Assembly: GCA_025362495.1 (NCBI GenBank)
Contig: JANYGI010000012.1
Location: forward strand, 1-45,424
DNA length: 45,424 nt
Source of the DNA: Byssovorax sp.
GTDB taxonomy: Bacteria; Myxococcota_A; Polyangia; Polyangiales; Polyangiaceae
Reading direction: 5' to 3'
Of the stretch, positions 20,240-30,104 are shown in pieces. The notes under the pieces were generated by a model. It was not told where the DNA came from and did no database searches. It saw only the letters and a program-made list of their open reading frames with translations. Position 1 is the stretch's first letter, and every line of letters begins with the position of its first letter. The position numbers were made by a program, and so were the translations under genes.

Positions 20240-20488
20240 CTATGCAGCGGGCGGCGTCGCAGGAGCGGGAGCCGCCGGTGTCTTTGCGGTCGTGCTCTTC
20301 GTCGCGCGCGACGCGGGAAAGAACGCATCGCCGTAATCGCGCGGCAGCCCTTGCTCGGTGGCGTGCGCGTCGAGATTGTTCTCCACGCTCCGGCGGACGC
20401 CATTGGCATCCTCCTTCCACGTCTGGATCCGCAGCGAGAGCCGCGCGACGTGCCAGCTTGTCTTGTCCGTGAACATCGTCAGTGCCAT
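20240..20488 (-). CDS. Small hypothetical protein, 82 residues
   Basis: Not recognised. The protein begins MALTMFTDKTSWHVARLSLR, is charged and helical through residue ~65 and ends in an Ala/Pro/Thr-rich tail. The start at 20488 is chosen because GGGAGAGGGAA lies just upstream; the open frame continues further but into the hairpin-repeat region, where it is low in complexity. There is no signal peptide or membrane segment. A strong hairpin follows its stop, which supports a real transcript. It is divergent from the RCC1 lipoprotein across a 407-bp region. Confidence 0.6.
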   Translation of the reverse strand: MALTMFTDKTSWHVARLSLRIQTWKEDANGVRRSVENNLDAHATEQGLPRDYGDAFFPASRATKSTTAKTPAAPAPATPPAA

Positions 20489-20895
20489 CGATTGTTCCCT
20501 CTCCCGCACGGCGGTGGTTGCAGCGCCGCAATTCACAATCTCGACGGAGCGGCTCGCATTTGCCAAGAAAAGTCGTGCGTCCCCCCGTTGCGGAGGCCGC
20601 AAGCGCCGATCCGGTGCGCCGGGGAGGGCCCTGCGGCGGCCGCGAGCGGGTGTCGGGCGCGCACGAAGGGGTGGTGCGGTCGGGGAACACAGAGGTGCCG
20701 TCTCCGCGGGGGGCGCTTGCGGCGTCCGCACCACCCCCTCCGGCAGACCGGAATGGCCCTTGCGGTGCCCGCAACGGGGCTGCGTTCCTTCGGCGTCCTC
20801 GGTACGCGCGGCGTCCCGTCCGCGCGAGCCTGTGGATCCTCGCACGGCCGCCGCGCGCAGCTCGGCCTTCTCGCGGCGCCCGGCTCGGCGCATTC
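20489..20895. other. 407-bp divergent intergenic region with hairpin array
   Basis: The part next to the 82-residue gene (20489-20580) is relatively AT-rich and probably carries its promoter. The centre (20588-20802) is a GC-rich array of ~43-bp units with small hairpins. The part before the RCC1 gene shows no clear promoter or ribosome-binding site. Frames through it are open because of GC content, but the sequence is low in complexity and I do not call a gene. Confidence 0.6.
20588..20802. repeat. Degenerate 43-bp tandem repeat with TTGCGG-N3-CCGCAA hairpins
   Basis: TTGCGG or a one-base variant (CTGCGG, GTGCGG) recurs at 20588, 20631, 20674, 20717 and 20760, exactly 43 bp apart. In units 1 and 5 it pairs perfectly with CCGCAA after three bases; units 2 and 4 have one mismatch; unit 3 has lost the second arm. 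Units 1 and 4 also share CCGG-N4-CCGG at the same offset. A 12-bp inverted repeat (GGGGTGGTGCGG at 20668-20679, its complement at 20726-20737) spans units 2-4. Confidence 0.65.
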
Positions 20896-22200
20896 ATGGT
20901 CGACATGAACACGCCGACCGCCCTCGCGCTCACGATCTCCGCCCTCGTCGCCGGCTCCTCTCTCCTCGTCCTCGGGTGCGCAACTGACGTGCTCGACGCA
21001 CGGACCGACGGCGACGCGGCCAGCGGCGCCGGCAGCACGAGCAGCTCCAGCGGAACGGGCGGCTCCAGCGACTCCAGCGGCTCCAGCGGAACCGGCGGAA
21101 TGGATTGCTCGGAGAAGGTGCCGTGCACACCCACCTTCCTCGGCCCCATCGCCGCGGGCGGCGAGCACGCCTGTGCGGTCACCGCGACCGGAGCACTCAA
21201 GTGCTGGGGTTCCAGCTCCCAGGGGCAGCTCGGCAATGGCACCCAGTCGTACAGCACCGGCGCCGTGCCGGTCGAGGTCATTTCGGCGGGCGTCGTCGTC
21301 ATCACCGCCGGCGCGCTCCACACCTGCGCGGCCACGCTGGGGGGCGACGTCACGTGCTGGGGATCGAATTTCTGGGGCCAGCTCGGCGTCGGCTCCACCA
21401 CGAAGAGCCTCGTCCCGGAGGGCGTTCCCGGCCTGTCCGGGAGCCGCGCGCTGATCGCTGGCGACGTCCACACCTGCGCTGTCACCGACGCGGGTGGGGT
21501 CGAATGCTGGGGCTGGAACAACGATGGTCAGCTCGGGAGCACGGCCGGGGAGAAGAGCCTCGTCCCCCTCGCCGTGAAGAGCCTGTCATCCGGCGTGGTC
21601 GCCCTCGCGGCGGGCCTGGACTACTCGTGCGCTCTCACCGCAGCGGGGGGCGTGAAATGCTGGGGCGGGAACAGCCTCGGTGAGCTGGGCAATGGCACGA
21701 CGACAGCCAGCGTCGTCCCGGTCGACGTGACGGCGTTGACGTCCGGCGTCGTCGCGATCGCGGGCGGATCCCAGCACGCCTGCGCGCTCACCGCGGTTAG
21801 CACGGTCGAGTGCTGGGGATCGAACAGCTGGGGTCAGCTCGGGAGCAGCGGCGGCCCCCAGAGCCCCGTTCCCTTCGCGGTCGCAGGCCTCACGTCGGGG
21901 GTCGTCGCCATTGCAGCCGGCGCCGCGCACACCTGCGCTCTCACCATCTCGGGCGAGGTCCTGTGCTGGGGATGGAACGCCTGGGGTCAGCTCGGGAACG
22001 GAACTACCACCGGCAGCACGGCTCCCACCGCGGTCACGGGGCTGTCGGGCAAGGCCATCTCCATCGCCGCGGGCGGCGCCTTCACCTGCGCGGTCCTGGC
22101 GCCCGGTGGGGTCGATTGCTGGGGCTACAACGCCACCGGGCAGCTCGGGGATGGGACGTTGAACAACAGCCAGGCTCCGGTCCACGTCGTGGGCTTCTGA
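20896..22200 (+). CDS. RCC1-repeat (BNR-like beta-propeller) lipoprotein
   Basis: A 434-residue secreted lipoprotein. The signal peptide ends in LLVLGC (lipobox), followed by a Ser/Gly linker (SSSSGTGGSSDSSGSSGTGG) typical of myxobacterial surface lipoproteins. From about residue 85 on there are seven repeats of ~49 residues with the RCC1 pattern: AGxxHTCA, then GxVxCWGxNxxGQLG. Seven blades make a closed beta-propeller, a protein-binding scaffold. Each repeat also has a conserved Cys pair (HTCA and CWG), which may form disulfides outside the cell. The start could be ATG 20896 or ATG 20905; neither has a strong ribosome-binding site. There is no co-directional neighbour closer than 128 bp. 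The ligand is unknown. Confidence 0.88.
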   Translation: MVDMNTPTALALTISALVAGSSLLVLGCATDVLDARTDGDAASGAGSTSSSSGTGGSSDSSGSSGTGGMDCSEKVPCTPTFLGPIAAGGEHACAVTATGALKCWGSSSQGQLGNGTQSYSTGAVPVEVISAGVVVITAGALHTCAATLGGDVTCWGSNFWGQLGVGSTTKSLVPEGVPGLSGSRALIAGDVHTCAVTDAGGVECWGWNNDGQLGSTAGEKSLVPLAVKSLSSGVVALAAGLDYSCALTAAGGVKCWGGNSLGELGNGTTTASVVPVDVTALTSGVVAIAGGSQHACALTAVSTVECWGSNSWGQLGSSGGPQSPVPFAVAGLTSGVVAIAAGAAHTCALTISGEVLCWGWNAWGQLGNGTTTGSTAPTAVTGLSGKAISIAAGGAFTCAVLAPGGVDCWGYNATGQLGDGTLNNSQAPVHVVGF

Positions 22201-22328
22201 GGGCGGCCGAAGCTGCGCCTCCCGATCGACGGCACCGCAATGAGGATACAATCAATGCGGCACCTCAACTGGAATGTTGCGGCCTCCAGCGCTGCCGGTC
22301 ATGTTGCCCATCGTCAACGGGGGGAATC

Positions 22329-23261
22329 ATGGGCGCTTTCGATCAGTCGCTGAAATACCTGCTCCACCATGAGCCGGCGGACTTCATCCGCTTTGCGCTC
22401 GGCGATCCGGGGGTGACTATCGTCAGCGCCCTCCCGAGCAGCCTTCCCGCGCAGGCACGCGATGTCGACGGGGTTTATCTGATCGCGCGCGGCAATGACC
22501 GGGTCGTCGTTCACGTCGAGTTCCACCGCCGCCACCAGGCCTTGGCCGAGCTCGGGACCGATGTGGCCGAGGCGCAGATCCGGCTGTTCCGCCGCGAAGG
22601 GCGCCCGGTGCTCTCGCAAATCTGGGATCTGTACGGCCGGCCGGACGGGAGCGTCGTCGAGGATCGCACGCTCAGCTACGGAGCGACCTCGACCGGGCCG
22701 GATCCGCTCATGACACCACCGGACGACGGGGCGCTTGCGCCGACCGGAGGCTCGGTGTGCGTCTACCAGCGCGTGAATCTGCGCGCGCTCGGCGGCGACG
22801 AGCTGCTCGCCCGCGGCCCGCCTGCGCTGTGGCCGCTCGTCGCGCTGACCCGGGACGGAAGGGGCGAGGCGATGATCCACAAGGCCCTCGACGCCATCGA
22901 GGGGCGCGATTTTCAGACATCGGCGGAGCGGGCGGATCACCTGGCGGTGCTATGGTTCGTCGCCGAAGCCGAAGACGTGCCGGTGCGGGTGTTGCGGGCC
23001 TGTATTTCGGAGGAGCGACTCATGGAAAGCACGCTGTATCAGAGCGCATTCGCGAAGGGCGAGGCCAGGATGTGCGTCGAGACGATCCTCAGGATCCTCG
23101 CTCACCGGACGGGCACTGTGGACCCGACCGTCGCGGAGCGGCTCCGGTCGGTCTCCAGCCTGGAAACGTTGAAGGCGTGGCACGAGCAAGCGCTCCTCGC
23201 CGTTGATGCCGAGGGGGCGCGACGGCTCGCGGAACACATCCAGAAGGCCCCCTTGCCTTGA
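22329..23261 (+). CDS. Rpn-like PD-(D/E)XK nuclease / putative transposase-associated protein
   Basis: A 310-residue protein of the Rpn/PDDEXK_2 group. The opening MGAFDQSLKYLLHHEPADFI is the family signature. The nuclease core includes ARDVDGVYLI (acidic residue) and VVHVEFHRR (the E-x-H/K strand), where the usual E-x-K Lys is replaced, so activity is uncertain. The tail ESTLYQSAFAKGEARM is also typical of the family. E. coli Rpn proteins promote RecA-independent recombination, and related genes are often numerous in large genomes. GGGGGGAA just before the ATG is a good ribosome-binding site. No terminal inverted repeats or target duplication were seen around it, so I do not call an insertion sequence. 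Confidence 0.78.
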   Translation: MGAFDQSLKYLLHHEPADFIRFALGDPGVTIVSALPSSLPAQARDVDGVYLIARGNDRVVVHVEFHRRHQALAELGTDVAEAQIRLFRREGRPVLSQIWDLYGRPDGSVVEDRTLSYGATSTGPDPLMTPPDDGALAPTGGSVCVYQRVNLRALGGDELLARGPPALWPLVALTRDGRGEAMIHKALDAIEGRDFQTSAERADHLAVLWFVAEAEDVPVRVLRACISEERLMESTLYQSAFAKGEARMCVETILRILAHRTGTVDPTVAERLRSVSSLETLKAWHEQALLAVDAEGARRLAEHIQKAPLP

Positions 23262-23458
23262 GCATCGGTGCGCGCGCCCGGATGGATCACCCGCGACGGT
23301 AGGTGGGTCGCTGTTGATCCAGGCGTTAGCCTCCTCCCAGCTTCGCGCGTCGAGCATCCGCGCTCCGCGATCCCGCAAATCCCCGCGCCCGCACACAAAA
23401 TCCGCTCGTAGCCGCCCCTGGCACGCCGCCTGCTGAGGCCTCCCCCCGGAGGCTCCTC

Positions 23459-24346
23459 ATGAACCGGTTCCCCTGCTTCGCCGCCGTCGCTCTCCTCATC
23501 TCGGGTTGTGTTGCCAGCACCGAGGAGTCCGCCCCCCAGGGCACCGACGAGGCCGACACCGTCGCGGCCGAGCTCCAGCTCCACGCGGGGGTCAACGGCG
23601 GGGCCTGCGGCCTCAGCGATTACAACTGCAAGCTCCGCGTCGAGGGTGGTAATCGCATCGCGCATGCCGACAACACCATCGATTGGGCCATCGAGCCGGG
23701 CGCGACGATCCTCGACGGCAACGGGGACTCGCTCGGCGTCGAGAAGGCCTCGACGCTCAAGTTCAACTTCGGGCAAGAGCGGGTGTTCGGCGGCAAGCAC
23801 TACGTCTATGCGATGACGACGTCCAACCACAGCTCCGGCTGGTTCCCGCTCGCCTCGGTGACCTCGGCCGACGTGCTCGGGCCGCGCGTCGGGCACGTCT
23901 CGGCGCACCGCAGCGGCCTCGCCAAGATGCACTGTTACGAGATCAAGGACGGCGCCGATCCCCAGCTCGCGGAGAAGAAGGTCGTTTACGACACCAAGGA
24001 GGCTCCCGGCCCTGCCGGCGAGGCCGCGGGCGATTACCTGCCCCGGCTGCGCTCCAACAACAAGCGCTCCGTCAACCTGATCTTCAACACGCCCGGCTCG
24101 GCCCTCGGCGGCCCCGCGATTGACCACTTCCCCGCGGGCACGAAGTTTCAGCGGCTCGACGTCCCGACCGACAGCGGTCCTCCCTCGATCGACGTCAAGC
24201 TCTGGTCGCAGGACGGCAATCACAAGTTCCGCACGCCGGCCGGCGCGCTGAAGTTCGTCTATGGCTCCATCCTCAGCAAGACGGGCGACACCCGCGTTGG
24301 CTGGATGGCCTACGACGCGCTGACGTCCGCGAGCGGCTGCCCCTGA
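23459..24346 (+). CDS. Unknown secreted lipoprotein, 295 residues
   Basis: The signal peptide MNRFPCFAAVALLISGC has a clear lipobox LISGC (Cys17). An acidic linker (TEESAPQGTDEADT) would keep it at the surface. The mature part has several cysteines (GGACGLSDYNCKLRV, MHCYE, SGCP at the end) and strands such as RVGWMAYDALTS. I recognise no family; the repeated short strands hint at an SH3-like or beta-sandwich fold, but this is weak. GGAGG lies 9 bases before the ATG. The preceding 197 bp contains no gene; coaX follows 75 bp downstream on the same strand. Confidence 0.8.
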   Translation: MNRFPCFAAVALLISGCVASTEESAPQGTDEADTVAAELQLHAGVNGGACGLSDYNCKLRVEGGNRIAHADNTIDWAIEPGATILDGNGDSLGVEKASTLKFNFGQERVFGGKHYVYAMTTSNHSSGWFPLASVTSADVLGPRVGHVSAHRSGLAKMHCYEIKDGADPQLAEKKVVYDTKEAPGPAGEAAGDYLPRLRSNNKRSVNLIFNTPGSALGGPAIDHFPAGTKFQRLDVPTDSGPPSIDVKLWSQDGNHKFRTPAGALKFVYGSILSKTGDTRVGWMAYDALTSASGCP

Positions 24347-24421
24347 TTGCCTGACCGATGGCCGGGTCCCTTGTCTCCGCGGCCTCGGCGCTCCACGGAG
24401 CATGGTATGGTCCGCGCCGCC

Positions 24422-25213
<792 letters not shown>

Positions 25214-25224
25214 GTCGAGTCGCC

Positions 25225-26238
25225 GTGGGTCCGGCTGTGCGCGCCCCGGGTCGCCCCGCGGCGGCGCTCGTCACGCTGCTCGTCGGCGCGGTGATCCTGG
25301 CCGTGCGCTTCGGCGCCGAGCCCGTGTCCGCGGCGCGCGCCATCAGCGATCCGACGAGCCTCGATCGCGCGATCCTCGTCGACGTGCGCCTTCCCCGCGT
25401 CGCGCTCGCGGCGCTCGCAGGCGGCGGGCTCGCGGCCGTCGGGGCTGCGTTTCAAGCACTCCTGCGCAACCCGCTCGCGGAGCCGTACGTGCTCGGCGTG
25501 TCGGGCGGCGCCGCGCTCGGGGCGACCACCGCGATCGCGCTCGGCCTCGGAGCGTCGACGTTGCTCGGCGCGGCGCTGATCCCCGCCGCGGCATTTCTGG
25601 GCGGGCTCGGCGCGACAGCGCTCGTGTACGGCGTCGCGCGCGATGCGCGGGCGGGCTCGTCAGGCACGTCGATCCTCCTCGCCGGCGTGATGGTCAACGC
25701 CGTCGCGTCGGCGCTGATCACCGCGCAGAAAACGCTTGTTTCACCGTCGCGCGCTCAGCAGCTCCTCCGCTGGCTCACCGGCTTCATCGATCTCCCGAGC
25801 CCGCTCGCGCTCGTCGTCGTGACGATCTACGTCGCGCTCGGCGTCGCCGTCCTGCTCGCGGACGCGGGGCGCCTCAACCTGCTCGCGCTCGGCGACGAGA
25901 CCGCCGAGACGCTCGGGGTCGACGTGCGATCGCTGGAGCGCCGGATCTTCCTCGCGTCGTCGGGCATCGTCGGCGCGATCGTCAGCGTCACCGGGCTGAT
26001 CGGCTTCGTCGGCCTCGTCGTGCCGCACGTGGTGCGCCGGATCGGCGGGCCGGATCATCGACGTCTGCTGCCGTTCTCGATCCTGCTCGGCGCGAGCTCG
26101 CTCGTGCTCTGCGATCTCGCGGCGCGCCTCGTGTTTCGCTGGGCGGGGACCGAGCCGCCCGTGGGCGCGGTCACGGCGCTGATCGGCGGGCCGGCGTTCC
26201 TCGTGCTGCTGCGGCGATCGACGCGCTCCCTCGGCTGA
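25225..26238 (+). CDS. FecCD/BtuC-type ABC transporter permease
   Basis: A 337-residue inner-membrane permease for iron-siderophore or cobalamin import. Typical motifs are DVRLPRVALAALAGGGLAAVGAAFQALLRNPLAEPYVLGVSGGAALGA at the N-terminal end (in pieces), then GDETAETLGVDV and the ATPase-coupling region GFVGLVVPHVVRRIGG. About nine hydrophobic segments are seen. The start is taken at GTG 25225, 12 bp after coaX; GTG 25237 is an alternative. No binding protein or ATP-binding subunit lies nearby, which is unusual, so partners must be encoded elsewhere or the gene is a separated member. Probably co-transcribed with coaX. Confidence 0.9.
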   Translation: MGPAVRAPGRPAAALVTLLVGAVILAVRFGAEPVSAARAISDPTSLDRAILVDVRLPRVALAALAGGGLAAVGAAFQALLRNPLAEPYVLGVSGGAALGATTAIALGLGASTLLGAALIPAAAFLGGLGATALVYGVARDARAGSSGTSILLAGVMVNAVASALITAQKTLVSPSRAQQLLRWLTGFIDLPSPLALVVVTIYVALGVAVLLADAGRLNLLALGDETAETLGVDVRSLERRIFLASSGIVGAIVSVTGLIGFVGLVVPHVVRRIGGPDHRRLLPFSILLGASSLVLCDLAARLVFRWAGTEPPVGAVTALIGGPAFLVLLRRSTRSLG

Positions 26239-26359
26239 CGACGCACCTCGTGCGCGGCGACGCAGCCGCTGCGCCGCGCGTCGTCGTTCGAGGCCCGAAT
26301 GCCCGGCGTGTTGCGGCTGGCACGCCGCGCGCAATCGGGGCCGCGTGCTCCGCGAAGTC

Positions 26360-27076
26360 ATGCCTGCAATCGATCCCTCCGCCGCCGAGACGACGAGCGA
26401 CGCCGGCCTCGACGTCGCCTTTCGCCTCCCGATCGAAGGGTGGCCGAAGGCCGGTTTTCACAGCGATTTCGGCTTCGGGAGCGCCCGCCTCGAGGCCGGT
26501 GGCAGGACCGTCCTCCGCGCGCGCACGCGGGACGAGCTGGAGGCCGGTGTCACCGGGACGCTACCGAGCGGAGAGCCCTGCGCGATGCGCCTCGTGACGA
26601 AGAACGGCGCGCTCCACGTCGAGGTCGAGGTCGCGGGTCAGCGCGCGCCGCGCGAGGATCGCGTCTGGGCCAGGCCGACACGATCGGCCTGGATCCACGC
26701 TTCGATCGCGCTCGCGGGATCGGCCGCGGGGTTCGCGGCGAGCTGGTTCTACCTCGTGAAGGCCTGGAACGAGGACAGCCAGTGGGCGATGAAGATGGGC
26801 TACCACACGGCTGGCTGGCACTTCCTCCTGACGCTCACCCTCTTCCCCGCGTCGGTGTGGGGGCAGCGCCTCGGCATCCGCGCGGTGCAGTTCGTGAGCC
26901 TGGTGTTCTTCTTCATTCACGCCGGGATCGCGCTCGCCAACAGCGGGCCGGGCTCGCCGCTCATCGCGGTCTTCAACGGCCTCAGCGGCTTCGCGTTCCT
27001 GCTCTCGGTCGTCTACGGGCAGCGCGCCCACCGCGACATGGATCCCGTCGCGGCGCTGCAAGACGGCCGCGCCTGA
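26360..27076 (+). CDS. Unknown membrane protein with four transmembrane segments
   Basis: A 238-residue protein. The first ~110 residues are soluble and polar; four hydrophobic segments follow: IALAGSAAGFAASWFYLV, FLLTLTLFPASVWG, FVSLVFFFIHAGIALA and FNGLSGFAFLLSVVYG. No family recognised. The ATG at 26360 is preferred to one 15 bases upstream, but both are possible. Its TGA directly abuts the TGA of the convergent nuclease gene, with no base between. Confidence 0.7.
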   Translation: MPAIDPSAAETTSDAGLDVAFRLPIEGWPKAGFHSDFGFGSARLEAGGRTVLRARTRDELEAGVTGTLPSGEPCAMRLVTKNGALHVEVEVAGQRAPREDRVWARPTRSAWIHASIALAGSAAGFAASWFYLVKAWNEDSQWAMKMGYHTAGWHFLLTLTLFPASVWGQRLGIRAVQFVSLVFFFIHAGIALANSGPGSPLIAVFNGLSGFAFLLSVVYGQRAHRDMDPVAALQDGRA

Positions 27077-30000
27077 TCAATTTCGAGACGAAGCGGCCTC
27101 GTCGATCGGGGCGGCGGCGGGGCGGCGGCACACGTCGCGCGCCTCGCAGCGAGCGCACAGCGTGGACTTCGTCGGCCGCGGATCGACCTCGCCTCGCCAC
27201 TGCGCGAGCATCACCCGACGCGCGGCGATCATCGCTTCGCCGCGGCGCGCACCGAGCGCGCGGCGCGCCTCCACGTCGCGCGGCCACTCGTCGACGAAGC
27301 CTCGCTGGCGCACGGCGACGTAGAGCGCCGACACGTCGTCGCAGCCGAGCTGCGCGGCCACGACGGCGGCGTAGAGGGGGAGCTGAAAAGCGGTGCGCCC
27401 GTGCTCGTCAATCGCCGGGATCCGCCCTGTTTTGTAGTCCACGACGCGCGCTCGGGCGCCGTCGATCGAGACGTCGACGCGGTCGATCTGGCCGTCGACC
27501 CACACCGTCTCCGCGTCGGCGAGATCTTCGTCGGCGCCCGGGCTCAGCGCCAGCGCCGGCCACGCGTCGCCCGATCCGAACGACTGCTCCGCGTGCCGGA
27601 ACCGCAGCGCGTCGCCGGTGTGGAGCGCGCGCGCCACGACCGCCATGGCGTCGGTGACCGCCTGATCGATCGCCTCGCGTCGCAGCGGCGCGAGCGCGGT
27701 CGGGAGGCCGAGCCCGAGCTCCGCGTGAGCGCGCGCCGCGGCGAGGAGGCGCGCCGGATCCTCGCCGGCGCCGCGCTCGCGCACGCCTTCGAATGCGTAC
27801 TCGAGGGCGCGGTGCACCAGCGTCCCGCGCTCGCGCGCGTCGGCGGGCTCGCCGAGATCTTCGCTGCGACGGACATGGAGAACGCGGCGCGCGAAGCCCG
27901 CGAACGCGCACCCGGCCGCGCGCTCGATCGCGGTGACGGCGACGGGGCGCTCCCGGGAGTCACCGCCGACCGAGGCGATGAAGCGCGTCCGCGCCCCGTC
28001 GTCGCCGAGGATCACGCGCCCTGAAAAGGCGTCGGCCTGCGCGCGCGGATCGAGAAAATACGCGGTGCGGGCTCGCTCGATCCGCGCCCGCTCGGCGATC
28101 TCGGGGCGAGGCTCGGCGCCGCGCGCCAGAGCGCAGAGCTCGGCGCTGCGCGCGTCGATCGGCGACGCGAGGCGGGACACGCGCGAGATCGGCTCCTGGT
28201 GACGATCGGCGCCGAGCGCCTCGGCCCAGCGAAACCAGCCGTGCGGCGACGCGAGCTCGCCCTCGTCGCCGGTGCAAAAGCTGGTGATCAAGCGGGCCGC
28301 CGACGCGATCGCCAGGCCGAGCTCGGCGCGTCGACCGAGATCGCGATCCCGCGCCGAGAGCGGCCGCAGAGCCTCCGGCAGCCGTCGACGCAGCGCCTCG
28401 TCGAGGAGCGACTCGTCGCCCTCGTGGCCGCCGTGCGATCGCTCTTCGAGGCCCGTGATCACCAGGAGATCGTGATCGATCGCCGCGAGATCGGCGGCCA
28501 GCGCGACGCGGACGGCGCCCGCCCCGGAGGGCCCCGCGGCGGCGTCGGCGTCGAGCTCCGCCGCGACGATCGGCAGCTCCGCGGCGAGCTCGCCCGCGCT
28601 CGCGGATCGATCGGCGAGCCCGATCGACTCGGTCGCCTCGACGAGGATCCGCGCCGCCTCGCGCAGCGCCCGCACCGCCGCGGCCGAGCCGCCCAGCGAG
28701 CGCAGCGCGAGGCCGCCGAGGTGACGATCCGCGCGGAGCGCCGCGGCGATCTCGCGGGGATCCGCGCGCCCCAGCGCCAGGCGATCGACGAGCGAAAACA
28801 GCCTCGAGACAAGCTCTTTCCGCGATGGCGCGCCCTCGCTCAGGCCGCGGACGTCGGCGAGCAGGCGGTCGAGGCACTCGGGCATCCACGCCTCGTCGGG
28901 CAGCGGCCCGGTGCGGCGGGCCCGCGCCGGGTTGCGCAGCCGCGCCGCGATCAGATCGCGGAGCCCGAGCGAGAGAAGCTTCCCGCTGCGATCGATCTCG
29001 ACGGGGACCTCGCGCAGGCGATGAGCCAGCAGCGCGGCGCGCGACGCGGCCTCGCCCGCGGAGGCGCCGTCCATCCACGCGCCGAGGTGGAGGCCGGGCG
29101 CGCGCAGCAGCTCGATCACTTGCTCCCGCGTCACCGGCCCCTCGGCCATCGCCAGCAAGCCGAGCAGGATCCGCCCCGCGGGATCGCTGTCGGCGGGCCT
29201 CGGGCGCGGCTCGGCGAAGGGCACGCGCGCGTCACGGAGCGCCGCCCGCAGCGGCGAGAGGCGCGCCTCGTCCAGCGTCGGGACGAGGATCGCGATCCGC
29301 TCCGGCGCCGCGCCGCGCGAGAACGCCGTGAGCACCGCCGCCACGACGGCGCGCGCCTCGCCGCCCTCGTCCCGCGCCGTGATCGCCTGGATCGCCAGCG
29401 GCGCGCGGGCCTCGATCCACACGATCTCGGGGGGATCTGCGACCTCGGCCCAGCGCCGCTCGAGCTCGTTGGCGATCACCGCCACCGGATCGTCCGGGGT
29501 CGGCAGGCGCGGCAGCACGACGCTCACCCCGGCGCCGCCGCCCTCGCGCAGGCGGGCGTGCAGGGCTTCGATCACCGCGAGATCGTCGGCCTCGAAGGCC
29601 ACCATGCCGGTGATCATCACCGCCCCGGATCGCAGCGCCGGATCGACGGCGTGGAGCGCCGCGCGCGGGGCCTCGCGCAGCCGCAGCGCCGCCATCGTCC
29701 CGAGCCCGCGCGGATCGACGAGCCCGTGGGCGCGGAGCGCGGCGTCGATCCGATCGATCACATCGGCGAGGAGCGTCGCGCGCGGGGTCGCGAGATCGCG
29801 CAGGTGCACCGGCGTCACCGAGGCGCGCCGCAGCCGGCCGATCGCCTGATCCATCGATCGCGTGAGGGCCGCGCGCGCCGCGGCCTCGTCGGGCCAGGGC
29901 TGGCGGGCCTCGCCGATCTCGGCCAGCGCCTGCGCCGTCAGGAGCCGCACGGCGGGCGGCGACGCGGGGACGATCTCGCGCGCGAGCCGCGCCATCACCT

Positions 30001-30100
30001 CGATCACGAAGTCCGACAGAACGCGGACGTTGCCCGCTCCTTCGCGCCTCCCGAGCTCGGCCGCGACGTGGGCCGCGCGCGGGACGAGGGTCAGCGCCAC
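27077..30100 (-). CDS. AddB-like PD-(D/E)XK nuclease (RecB-family)
   Basis: A 1007-residue protein. The C-terminal nuclease domain (about 690-1007) shows GQIDRVDV, VVDYKTG (D and DxK) and FQLPLYAAVVA, the RecB/AddB active-site set. An [4Fe-4S] cluster is indicated by a cysteine at the domain start (AAGCAFAGFARRVL) and C-x2-C-x5-C near the end (CARCEARDVC), the arrangement known for AddB. The N-terminal ~650 residues resemble the inactive helicase-like part of AddB (IAILVPTLDEARLSPLRAAL) with no Walker A motif visible. It should process DNA ends with a helicase partner, but no addA-like gene is in the window. It starts with GTG 4 bp after the bactofilin stop, which suggests translational coupling. 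Confidence 0.88.
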   Translation of the reverse strand: MALTLVPRAAHVAAELGRREGAGNVRVLSDFVIEVMARLAREIVPASPPAVRLLTAQALAEIGEARQPWPDEAAARAALTRSMDQAIGRLRRASVTPVHLRDLATPRATLLADVIDRIDAALRAHGLVDPRGLGTMAALRLREAPRAALHAVDPALRSGAVMITGMVAFEADDLAVIEALHARLREGGGAGVSVVLPRLPTPDDPVAVIANELERRWAEVADPPEIVWIEARAPLAIQAITARDEGGEARAVVAAVLTAFSRGAAPERIAILVPTLDEARLSPLRAALRDARVPFAEPRPRPADSDPAGRILLGLLAMAEGPVTREQVIELLRAPGLHLGAWMDGASAGEAASRAALLAHRLREVPVEIDRSGKLLSLGLRDLIAARLRNPARARRTGPLPDEAWMPECLDRLLADVRGLSEGAPSRKELVSRLFSLVDRLALGRADPREIAAALRADRHLGGLALRSLGGSAAAVRALREAARILVEATESIGLADRSASAGELAAELPIVAAELDADAAAGPSGAGAVRVALAADLAAIDHDLLVITGLEERSHGGHEGDESLLDEALRRRLPEALRPLSARDRDLGRRAELGLAIASAARLITSFCTGDEGELASPHGWFRWAEALGADRHQEPISRVSRLASPIDARSAELCALARGAEPRPEIAERARIERARTAYFLDPRAQADAFSGRVILGDDGARTRFIASVGGDSRERPVAVTAIERAAGCAFAGFARRVLHVRRSEDLGEPADARERGTLVHRALEYAFEGVRERGAGEDPARLLAAARAHAELGLGLPTALAPLRREAIDQAVTDAMAVVARALHTGDALRFRHAEQSFGSGDAWPALALSPGADEDLADAETVWVDGQIDRVDVSIDGARARVVDYKTGRIPAIDEHGRTAFQLPLYAAVVAAQLGCDDVSALYVAVRQRGFVDEWPRDVEARRALGARRGEAMIAARRVMLAQWRGEVDPRPTKSTLCARCEARDVCRRPAAAPIDEAASSRN

Positions 30101-30104
30101 CGCA

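Noticed and set aside
20482-20895. Upstream extension of the RCC1 lipoprotein
   Set aside because: It would bury the signal peptide and lipobox and translate the hairpin array.
22201-23458. Insertion sequence around the Rpn-like gene
   Set aside because: No terminal inverted repeats or target-site duplication could be found on either side.
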